From NCBI GenBank assembly GCA_013076295.1, contig RQOL01000024.1, forward strand, positions 4,417,158-4,481,157: a DNA stretch of 64,000 nucleotides. Reading direction: 5' to 3'. Below the pieces are notes generated by a model that was not told the DNA's origin, did no database searches, and worked only from the letters and a program-made list of their open reading frames with translations. Below are positions 12,663 to 24,600 of the stretch, in pieces. Source of the stretch: Sanderia malayensis. Lineage: Eukaryota; Cnidaria; Scyphozoa; Semaeostomeae; Pelagiidae. Within the stretch, counting starts at the first letter, position 1, and the number at the start of each line of letters is the position of its first letter. The translations under genes were made by a program, and so were the position numbers.

Positions 12663-15600
12663 TTAAAGTAAATCATAGTAAACTTGTGGTTTGGCTTTTT
12701 CTTTCAATGCACCCTCTGCAGCATGTGCAACTCGAAACATCATTGCTTCATCCCACCAATTTGTTGCTATATGAAGACCAATTGGCATGTTCTTCTTGCA
12801 ATAACCCACAGGGATGGAAATAGAAGGAATGCCAATTAAGTTTCCCAAGAACATGTATCTGAGAAAAAAAGCAATCTCACACTCGGTACTGCATGTTCGT
12901 GATCAAGAATATAAAAGAATGCATAAAGAAATAATTCCATAAACAACATGAAAAACAACAACAGTTTATTCAAAAAGTTGTTGTTTTATTCAGGCAAGTT
13001 GGCCATTCCAAAAGGAGAACAGTAGAAAGTGTTACATCCTGCGTTGTTGTAGAAAATCATTGCCTACGCAAAAGCAAACATTTCACATTCCATTTTAAGT
13101 AAAAATACATACCTCATGGCAAGTCCTGTAAGAGTGGCATCCATGATGCCAGTTTCCAAGGCACCAGTCTCGATTTCAGGCATTGTTATGGGCATTGCTG
13201 TGGAAAAGTGAACATGGTGGTCACATTAGCGGACGTTTTTACAAAAGGTTTCCATAGTAATATGTAGAGTAAGGCTGAAGTGAAGCTAATTGTAAATCAA
13301 CATTTACAAATTTCACAAACTTGGAGTGATGATGCAGTCAACTTTTTTGAAGATTTCTTCAAATGCCAGCATGGATCTGGCTCTTTGTTGTTGCGACTAA
13401 AATAAAAATGATTTTTTTTTCAAATGAAAACAAAAAATATATCGAGGAGAAAAGGAATTTACTGATGAAAACCAGCGTATTGGTTAGCACGACTTACCTT
13501 GTGGTAATCCTCTGCTGTTGTTTGTTGTGCTATGTGCAAAATTATCTGAGTATCTAAATTCTACAAATGAATAGTTAAACTTTGGTTAAATAATTTATCT
13601 GAATTTAGATTTGACTGAATTCAGCTGTGGGGTTAGGACTGGGACAAGAATAAAAATCAGTTAAAAACACAGCACACACAAAATAGTGTTAGTCAGAGAA
13701 TCATCCTCAACCATTGAACAATTGTAGTACTTAATCTACAGCTATTAGGTTAAGGTTGCAATTAAATTTTCAGACTTACCAGCTCATCAAAATACTTTGC
13801 ACAGATTTCAGTAGAGTATGAACGCATTTCACTGGTGATACTAACCATGTGAGCTACTCTCGCTTCCTAAAATACAAACCAGAAAGAGTCAGGGTCTCTA
13901 CACGAATCTTCACTGATATAGTCTACATGAGCTCACTTGAGTCAAGATTTATTGTAATCAAATACATAAACGGTCGCTACGCTCCCTCCCCGGAGCCCCC
14001 CAAGCAACAAAAGTTTAATGTGGTTGGCGCGCTTCGCGCGCTGCATTCGCTCCCGCTCATGCCCATACATACATACATACATACATACATACCTACATGA
14101 GCCGGGTTCGGTCGCTTCGCTCCCTCCCCGGAGCCCGTCAAGTAAACAAAGCTTAATCTAGTTGGCGCGCTTCGCGCGCTGCATTCGCTACCGCTCATGC
14201 CCATACATATATACATACATACCTACATACATACATACATACCCTACACTACATACCTTACAATACATACCCTACAATACATACCCTACATAACATACCC
14301 TACAATACATACCCTACAATACATACCCTACAATACATACCCTACATAACATACCCTACAATACATACCCTACAATACATACCCTACAATACATACCCTA
14401 CAATACATACCCTACATAACATACTTTGAGGATTTCAGACGTTTCACGCACGGTGAACTTCTATCTCTAAAGGCGGAGGTTGCAAACAAATATAAGTTGA
14501 CTAGCCCCCGAAAAGTTGTAAATGTGGATAAAGATCGTGAAGCCTTGGTAAGAAGTCTAAACGAGCGAATTTTGTCGTTAGAAAAACAACTAAATGACAA
14601 ACAGTTTGTTATCGAAAGATTGCTTGATAATTCAAAGCAGATTACAACAAACAGCAAACATGAAACACCTGTTGGGAATAAACAAGATCATCCAACAAAA
14701 GATCAACAAAATAACAACAAAGAAACAACAGAAAAATTTCAGGCTTCATCTGATAGAAACAAAGAGGACAAAAACATTGGAAACAAATGCAAAGGACCAG
14801 ATGAAAATAACAAAAAGCCACAAAGGAAAAGAGTTACCATCGTAGGAGATTCAATACTGAAAGGGATCTACGAAGAAGGAATGCAGAAAGTCCATAACGT
14901 GAAAATAAAACCGCACTCTGGAGCAACAACCACGGACATAGTTGATTATATAAAACCAGTGGTAAGAAGAAAACCTGATTGCATTATTTTACATGCAGGA
15001 ACAAATGACCTCACCAGCAACGAAGACACACTAGGAAATCTTACCGAAATCATCGATAACATCAAAAGCAACGCCCCCGAGACGGTTATAGTCTTGTCGA
15101 ATGTTGTAATCAGAGAGGACAAACAAGCCAAAGACAAGAAAGTTAGCGTTCCGGAACTAAATATTAAACTAAAAGAGTTTGCGAAAGAAAAACATATCCA
15201 ACTCATTGACAATTCTAATTTAGATCGATCTTGCCTCAGCAGAAAGAAACTTCATTTAAACGAAAAAGGTAATTCTTATCTTGCCAATAACTTTATTAAT
15301 TTTATTAAAAAATTTTGAATTGCAGAACCAGCCAGCCCAGAAAAAAATAGCTTTATAGAAAATTAAAATAACAAAACCAATGATAATGAAGGCTTGGAAA
15401 TAACAACCAAATTGAGGATACGGTTTCTCGTATCCGATAATAGCTAGTGACCTTGGAAATGAGGCTGACCCTTTCGATGAACTCAAAACCCTTCGTCTTA
15501 GATATCTATGGTGGCCCATAGTGCCATAAGGAATTTTTGCTATAAATTAAAAAAAAATAACTTAGGTAATAGTTTTTTTTTTTTATTACAATAAAAAATT

Positions 15601-18600
15601 TTAATTTCATTTATATTAAATTTATTTTAAAAAATTTTTCATTTGGTTTATTTTTTTTAAATTTTGCTTTTATTTTCGGTTCAAAAAACTATTTACGAAT
15701 CCCAAAAATTTTAAAAAATAATCAAAAAAAATTTCACCACGAGCCCAGAACTGCCACAGTATACCATAATCCTTTGTGCTTTCAGCACAGAAAAGAGGTT
15801 GGTATTCAGCGGCAAAAACAAACAAAATGTCGGCCTATTTCCGAGCTGTCTGTCTGACGACAAGATGAAACGAAATGTGGAATGGAAGAATGATACTGTT
15901 TTAAAAACGGCACTTGAAGGATACAGTAGAGAGAATTTTAAAGCGGACAGAAATGCTCAGCTTTTTAGGAAAAAGATTTTCCGCAATATGCATGGAGTCT
16001 TCGTTCTTTAGACAGGAGATTAGGAGAGTTTAAGATAAATCGTGTTCGACAAGACGTTTCCGTAGAGCAACTGAGAAATGCAGTGCAAGAAGAACTTGAT
16101 GGCCCGGGAAGGTTGCTTGGATATCGAGCAATGTGCAACAAAATCCGTCAAAAGCATCAATTAAAGGTACCTCGCCGCTACGTTTCATGCATCTAACCAG
16201 GTAAAATTTGTGATTTATTTGCCTGTATTTGCGCAAATATTTGTCATTATTTATTATTTATCGTTGTCTTGTCGTTATTCAGGAAAATGTTTAAAAAAAA
16301 TTAATGTATTTATATTTACAGATTGAAAGGTGGTGGAGAGAACTCCATGAAAGATTGGAGAAATATTACAAAGTTCATTCTTGCTTTCTTGAAAGATCAG
16401 GGTCATTATGATCCAGATTGGATATAGACAGGTAATCAAAATTGAAGTTGACGTATAGACATCCACAATTTTTAGATTGTAACAACATTTTGACGGATAG
16501 GGTTAGGGTTGAACCCCTGCTTAGTTATTAGAAGTTCAGCAAATAAGCTCACTGCTCAACGCCAATTTGTACTCTGAATACAAAATGCTGGTCCCTCCTG
16601 CATCAGATTGTAATAATGATGTAACATGTTGTCAAGGTCAGTTTTGCATACTTTCAAATTGCAGAAATGTTCTTTTAGATATTCAAATTGCTCTTGATGC
16701 ATTCAGAGCTTTATGCATTGAGGGTAAAATGAAAGTTTACCCTCAATGCATAAATAGTTACAATCAACTATCCAAATGTAAGCTATTTCCTAGCCTTTTG
16801 TTATTTCATACAAAACCATCTGCAATGTCTATATTTTGCTTGCTAGGTGGATGCTTGCCTATGTTTTCCATCCTTTATTACAAAATGAGCTTGACACATT
16901 TAAAGACACTATATGGAACACACACAGGATTAGACACCAGAGGAACACTTATCTGCCAGATGGAATTCCAAATCATATATATACCTTTCCTGGGGAATAT
17001 GGTCTAGAGGATTGTGGTAAGTGTTCCATTTTTGACAAGAAACCTTTTATAAGGAATGATACAGACAAATTCCCAAAAACTAAGTATTGTTATAGAAGGA
17101 TTTTGAACTCCTTCTCTGGTGCTGTCTATTATGCACCAAAGTTTAGTTGTGCCAAAATTTGGTGATAGTAAAGAGATAATTAAGAATAAGAGATTTTACA
17201 AAGTTTGTCTTATTGCTATTTTAACCCTTTTCAGGGCTATTGGTTTTCATTGTTTTTTGTTACATGTCACAGGATGGCCAATCACAGATGACGAACTAAA
17301 GGAGGTTGCAGAGCTGTCTGGTGTATTAGAACACGAAGACCAGTACTTGCCTGTTGATATTGAAAATCAATTCAAGCAAATAATAGCAGACCCAAAAGGG
17401 ATAAAACCCAAGGATTGTGTGGATGCTTATTTGTATCTGAAGCACGAGTATGAAAGAATTTCAGAATAAAATCAGATTTGTTTGCATTTTCACATATTGA
17501 GGTTTACGCTAATGTTACCTTATATCTAATTGGAAAACCACTGCAATGTCAAATAGTACTTTATAAACCAAAACCAAACTTCTCTATAAACCAAACATAA
17601 CATTTTAAAAATTGCATAACAAATATTCCATAATGTTCTTCAGTTATGAGCTCAACTCTAGAAGGCCAGATAGACCCATCATCCTGAAGTATATGTTGCA
17701 CACATGATTTTCTTTGAAATTCTCTATGGCAGAAAATGTCAGGTTCCCTGCTCCAAAGAGATATTCATTATCAAGCATAAATCAACAGATGCAATTTCTG
17801 GGTCAAACAGAATATTGTCACTTCCTTGAATGTCTAATAACATCAATTTCTCATTGGAAATAAAATATGAAAAATGAACGAGGCACTCTGCCTTCTGGCA
17901 CAACTCACTTTCCATATCACCGCAAACTAAACCATTGTTGTTTATGTGTTTCTGGAAATCGGCATTGAGAAACTTTTCCATTGTAAAAATTTCTCCACTC
18001 TCCAATTTTCCTAAATAGCTGCTTGTATACTCAAATGTGCTACCAAAGGCTTCAATATCAGAACCTTTCTTTTGGAACCTTTCAGCAATATTCTTTGCCA
18101 AAGCATGCATTTGAACTGCTTTCTTTGTGTGTTGTTCTATTGTTTGTCCCAAATCTTCAATGCACTTCAATGTACCTGGGAGATATTTTTTGACAACCCA
18201 TTCGTTGTCACCAAACCAGCAGTGGCAATCTTGGCCTTGAATACCTCTCGGAAGCCTCCCCTTGCAAATGAAGTGTCTTGTACTGATAACTCAATTGGCC
18301 TTGGTGCAGTCCATGCCATGCTGCTTACATTGAAAGACCATATGCTTGCTGTCTTGTTGCTATCATGGACAACTTTACCAAGCTTCATCATTGCTGTAAC
18401 TGATAAACTCACAGGGCAAACCTTTTTTGAGGTGGCATGCCTGAGGTGGTTACTGTTGAATTCATTTCCCAACTGGTTTCTGGAGTCTTCGGGCTTGCTG
18501 CTCTGGTCTTTTCTTCAGAATATTTGCCGTAGGTAGCTTCTGTGGTAACGATGAAAGCGAGAAAGAACAATCAGCAATTGATTTGCTCTTGACGAATCTG

Positions 18601-21600
18601 ACATGAATCAATTTTAAGTTTGGTACTTGCGCTAAAGTTTTGCAAGAAGGCCCTTGCTCTCCAGCGAGAACATCGCATTCAACTTCCCGATTTAAAGTGG
18701 ATGAAAAATGTTCTTCGCAAGCTCTTTTGATGCCTTCTAACGTCAGATCACCATGAGGATAAGATACGAATTCCCGTGGCCCAATCCGTGAAAACTTTTG
18801 CGCTTTGCCAGAAACATCTGAGCTAAGACGTTGCACAGTTATAGAATCGACAAGCTCTCTTTTAGCGGACTTGACAGTACCTTTTCTTTTATTTACTTCT
18901 CTTTTAGCTTTCACTTTCTGCTCAAAATCTTTCCACCTCGCTTCGGCCATATTTCCAAACAATTTCCCGCCAAATACCAACCTCTTTTTAATGACAAAAG
19001 CGCAAAGGATTATGGTATACTGTGGCAGTTCTGGGCTCGTGGTGAAATTTTTTTTGATTATTTTTTAAAATTTTGGGATTCGTAAATAGTTTTTTGAACC
19101 GAAAATAAAAGCAAAATTTAAAAAAAAAAAACCAAATGAAAAATTTTTTAAAATAAATTTAATATAAATGAAATTAAAATTTTTTATTGTAATAAAAAAA
19201 AAAAACTATTACCTAAGTTATTTTTTTTTTAATTTATAGCAAAAATTCCTTATGGCAGCTATGGGCCACCATAGATATCCAAAGAATCTAATAATAAGCT
19301 ATTTAAATATCAACTCTATACGAAACAAACTCGATAATTTTTCAATGACTATGAAAGAAAATTTTGACATTCTAGCTATAGCAGAATCAAAAATTGACTC
19401 ATCATTTCCTTCAAGCCAATTCCTGATTGAAGGTTACAAAACTCCGTATAGATTGGATATATCTGATAGAAGCGGTGGTATTCTGGTTTATGTTAGGGAA
19501 AAACTCATTTCCAAGGAGCTTAAACTAACAAAGGCCCCTGGTGTTCAAATAGTATTACTCGAAATAAACATAAGAAAACAAAAATGGTTGGTTATAACGA
19601 TATACAGACCACCAAACCAAGATCTGAAGTACTTTTTAGAGCATCTGTCTGAAATATTGGACAGATATAAAAAAAATTATGAAAATGTAGTAGTCCTTGG
19701 TGACTTTAACGCTGAATTTGGTGACAAAAATATGTCACCCCTTAGTGAAGATCATAACTTGCACAATCTGATCAAAAGTGCAACATGCTTCAAATCATCA
19801 AAGGGCCGTTGTATTGATCTAATATTAACTAATCGTAAACATTCCTTCATGCATTCCAAGTCATTTGAAACAGGATTTAGTGACCACCATCATATGATTT
19901 ACACAATCCTAAAATCGACATTCGAAAAGGTTGACCCAACGAAAATTACCTACAGAGACTATAAAACTTGGTCTCAGGAAAAATTTGAAAATGAATTATC
20001 GAGTAATATGCTCTCATCACTGCCAACAGAATACAAACATTTCGAGAAGATTTTTACGAATACCCTTGATGGGAATGCCCCCCAAAAAACAAAAATTGTT
20101 CGGGCAAATAACAAACCCCACATGAACAAGGAACTAAGGAAAGCAATCATGAGAAGATCGCAACTAAAAAATATTGCCAATAAGACAAACAAAAAAGAAG
20201 ATATTAAAAGATATCGAGAACAAAGAAATGTCGTTGTAAGAATGAACAAAAACGCAAAACGAGAATATTACAGATCAATTCAAGCTAAATCAATAGAAAA
20301 TGATAAAAAGTTCTGGAAAACAATGAAACCCCTATTTTCAAATGTAAACCCAATGAGTGAAAAAATCAATTTGATTGAAAATGGGAAAATCCTTTCAAAT
20401 GACGAGGAAATTGCAGAATGTTTTAATGAGTACTTCATAAATATAACAGATGAAATGGATATCGATCCATCTCTGAAAGAAAATATCCCTGAGAATATGA
20501 CACCAGCACAATTGGTAGTGAGAGCAGTTAATAAGTACGTACAACATCCAAGTATAAGAAAAATCAAAACCTATTATCAGAATACTGAAAAATTTAAATT
20601 CTCTCACGTAATCCCAAACGAGGTCATGAGGCAGATAGAGGCACTAGATACCAACAAGTCAAACAGTGGAAAAATCCCCACCGGCATGCTAAAGTCAACA
20701 AGAGATAAGACTATCTGAAGATTTCCGCCCGTGATAATACTGGACATTGGTAAAATTATAAAGGCCATGTTGACTTGATATATTTGAATGCAGAAAACAT
20801 AAATAATGGATAGATAGGAAATAGTAGTTTCGTGCTTGACATTCCTTCTCCATAAAATACCGTAAATCCTCGAATAAGCCCCCGGGGGCTTATTTGCAAA
20901 AACGAAATTTTAGCCTGATTATTTTTTAATATTAAGCAAAATAAAAGCTATACGATGCAGCCAATCAATGAAGTTATTGGATTAAACTTGTTGTTATTTG
21001 CAATACATTCACTAAACAACTTCAATGTCTGGAGGCTTGGGCTCAATATCCTTGCAAATGATTATCAGGATGGGGGCTTATTCGAGGGGAGGGCTTATTC
21101 GAAGGTGGGGGTTTATTCGAGGATTTACGGTAGACATTTCTTCTACAGTGGCAATGCACACCTCTCCACAAATGGAAGTTCAAAAGCCAGGCTTTTGTAA
21201 TGGATATAATGTACAAAGTGAACAACTACATGTTGCATAATGAAGATATGCTAAAATTTAAATCAGCAATGGATTTAAATGAATCAGATTGATGGTATTT
21301 CATTTTGAGGAAGACGAACAACTTAAATCTAGCTACTCTAATTGTGATTTATAATTTTGAAAGTCAACTATTGATGTCTGATTGATTTTATGACTGTTGA
21401 AATTTATGAACTGAACCGTCAATGCAATCTAATATCAGCTGGATTTAATATAAAAAATTTGCATTACAAAAAACCCCAAAAAATCCAGTTAACTCCGCAA
21501 GGTGGTATTGTTCATAATATTTGTTATTGTTTTCAAAAGTAAACAACAATAAAATATTAGAGACAACGGAAAATATAGAAATGAAATACCGTATTTCCTC

Positions 21601-24600
21601 GATTAAATGCCCTCCTCGATTAAAAGCCCCCCTCGAATAAACGCCCCCTCGATTAAACGCCCCCCTCTTTGTGCAAAACCATGGCGACTTTCATCTTCTA
21701 CGTTGTTGCTCGATAAAGCAAGGCTCAACTAAACAATTTTCTTTTTTTCTGGACCCAATGACAGAGCCTGTGATCTTGTACTTTCTAATAAACGCCCCCC
21801 CTCGATTAAGCGCCCCTCAAAAAGTGCCCTGCAAATTTGCAAAGACTTTTTGGGTTAGCAACGGAACTAAACTGTTACAGCATGTGTTCTGGTCATGCTC
21901 TCGTCTCGTGATGCGCGCGCATATATTTTCTCCGGGCTGCAGCAAGAAATCAACCGAGACTAATCTAAAATTATCCTTATTGTTTGCATGAAAATCAACA
22001 ACCTTCATTGGTTGATGTTGGTCATGCATCGACGATCGGTACCATTTCCGGGGACGTGTGTTTTAAAGATTCCCTCTGCTTCGCAGCGGAAATCAACAAA
22101 AAATATTGTATGTCCATACCTGACTGACTGCATAAACTCAGCAATATGTAACTGTCAATTCCCTAGCGAACTTAAGGACGCAAATGTCTCTCCTATATTC
22201 AAAAACACTGATGCAACCTTGAAATCAAATTTCAGACCAATAAGTGTCCTATCGTCAGTATCAAAAATATACGAGAGAATACTAATAAACCAGATATCAC
22301 CTTTCATCCAAAACAAGCTATCAAACTTGTTATCTGGCTTTCGAGAGTCTTACAGCACCCAGAATGCACTTATTAGAGTACTGGAATTATGGAGAAGATG
22401 TCTCGACTCTTCGGGAATTGTTGGAACAATACTCATGGACTTATCAAAAGCCTATGACTGTCTGCCCCATGACCTCCTCATAGCTAAATTAGAGGCCTAT
22501 GGGTTTGATAACGATAGCCTTCAGCTCATTTATAGCTACCTAGAAAGCCGATACCAGAGGGTTAAAATTGGAAGCCTTAAAAGTTCACCACAAAAAATCA
22601 AAATCGGTGTACCACAAGGATCTGTTCTAGGACCCATGCTCTTTAACATCTTTTTAAATGACCTATTTCTATCGAATCTAGAGTCAAATATATGCAATTT
22701 TGCCGACGATAATACCATATATGCATGTGGTAATAATCTCATAGAAATAATCTGTAGATTAGAAAATGATCTAGCTCTTTTGTTAGATTGGTTTTCCGAA
22801 AATGGGATGGTACAAAATCCCAAAAAGTTCCAGCTAATGTTTCTTGGTCTGAAAAATAATAATTCTTTACGCCTTAATGTTAATGGTCATAAAATACCAT
22901 CGGCAGATAACGTAAAACTTTTAGGAATCCATATTGACAAAAAGCTAACGTTAGATGTGCATATTAAAAGCCTTTGCTTGAAGGTCAACAATAAAGTTAG
23001 TGCCTTCGCAAGACTCAGCCCCTATCTCACTCTAGATCAAGCAAAATTATTATGTAACTCGGTCATCATATCCAACTTCAATTACTGCCCTCTGGTGTGG
23101 ACTTTCTGTAGTCAAACGGCAAACAATATGGTAAATAGAACCCATAAACGTGCTCTACGGGTGCTCTACCAGGACTTTGAATCTTCCTTTGATATGCTAT
23201 TGACTCGAAACAACAGCCAGACAATACACGTAAAAAATCTGCAACAAGTAATGATCGAGGTCTACAAGACGGTACATCATCTTAATCCATCCTATCTTTG
23301 GGAATTTCACGAAAAGAAAGAAACGAGATATAACTTAAGAGTAAATGATCTCTGTAAGCTTCCAAAGGTCAAAACACGTTTTGCCTGTCAGTCAATATCA
23401 TTCAGAGGGAGTCTCCTTTGGAACACCCTTACTGACACAATTAAAATGAGTCCAACCCTTGCCGCTTTCAGAAATAAAATAAAATCCTGGACTGGTGAGC
23501 AATGCACCTGTAGATTATGTTTTTAAATTAGTATTTATTTGTATAAATTAGTCTTAGCCTTTGGTAATTAAAAGTAGGTTTCTTTGTAAGTTGGATTAAA
23601 TTAGTACCTTGTACTAGTCTTACTTAGTGTAGACGTAATATCCAACGTTAAATAATGTATAAATGAAATGAAATGAAATATGTAGGTCTGTATGTATGTA
23701 TGTATGTATGTATGTTTGTATGTATGTATGTATGGGCATGAGCGGGAGCGAATGCAGCGCGCGAAGCGCGCCAACCAGATTAAGCTTTTTTTACTTGACG
23801 GACTGGGGCGAACGAGCGAAGCGAGTGATGACCCCTAGTGCTGAACTATCCGGCGGTCGGCTCGAAATACTACACCCGTTGTTGTGCATATACACTTAGT
23901 GATCAAAAGTATTGGAACGCCTGATGAAAAATGGCGTCTAGAAGTGGGCCTGAGCAAGAGCAAAAAAATTTACATAACAATGTACACTTATAGATTTATA
24001 TATAAAATGTATATATATAATTGTATTGTAGGGAATTCACATGGATATGTTCGATTAGTGAGATGACCTTCTAGGACACACCATAATCATGTAATATACT
24101 CCATAGCGATGATCGGTGAATGCTATCAAAACCTTTGGAGAAATTTACTCAGCTGATGGCAAGAGGTTTCTCGAACTCGTAGTTCTATGGTTTACCATAT
24201 CACGCATGCGATTCAGGATCATTTGGAAATAGGCTATCCTTGGTATGAAGAGAAGTGTCACACCCCTCCAGTTATCACAGTCAACAAAGTTGCTTCTCTT
24301 CACGATGCAGACAATTGCACCGTTTCTCCAATCTTCTTGGACTTCATCCGTGTGACACCCAAGATTACATAAACGGCATATCCACTGGATGGTGCTTTCC
24401 CCTCAGCATCAAGATAGCGAAAGATAATAAAAAAGGAAGATACAAATAAAATAGAAAATAAGATTTTCACTTACCTCAAGTTCAGGAATATTGATACTAA
24501 TAACTTCAGCTTGACATTCGTCTTCAAGATATTTGATAGCTAAAAAAAATAACATGAAAAATAAGAGAACTACAAAGCTTAACAAGTTATGCTTCAATAA

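Larger units (their letters stand above)
15507..19273. mobile_element. 3.77-kb TIR element carrying rve transposase and alpha-kinase genes
   Basis: The element begins TATGGTGGCCCATAG and ends in the inverted CTATGGGCCACCATA. The 6-bp sequence GATATC flanks both sides (15501-15506, 19274-19279). Removing it restores LINE ORF2 in frame: ...KTLRLRY joined to PKNLIISYLNINS. Near-identical inverted repeats of ~300 bp include the start regions of both internal genes, which converge on the centre: an integrase-core transposase on the plus strand and an alpha-kinase-domain gene on the minus strand. Both are decayed. I cannot assign it to a named superfamily. Confidence 0.85.
20715..22107. other. Composite insertion splitting LINE ORF2
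   Basis: ORF2 leaves at KSTRDK near 20715 and resumes at CPYLTDCINSA near 22110. The 1.4 kb between has no reverse-transcriptase homology and holds two MITEs (20870-21130 and 21589-21831). The flanks share a loose repeat (AAGTCAACAAGAGATA against AAATCAACAAAAAATA), a possible degraded target duplication. Confidence 0.65.
14425..23690 (+). mobile_element. CR1-type LINE, split by two insertions
   Basis: The element runs from a 5'-truncated ORF1 to an (AATGA)n tail near 23660-23680, just before (TATG)n. ORF2 is interrupted at 15507-19273 by a TIR element and at about 20715-22107 by a composite insertion with MITEs. Without these the coding order is ORF1 esterase, apurinic-type endonuclease, reverse transcriptase, as in CR1-clade LINEs. 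It lies in the FAAH-2 intron between exons 17 and 16, inverted relative to that gene. Confidence 0.85.

Noticed and set aside
23885..23935. Tc1/mariner-like end AGTGATCAAAAGTATTGGAA
   Set aside because: A suggestive single terminus, but I found no second end or target duplication, so I do not call an element.
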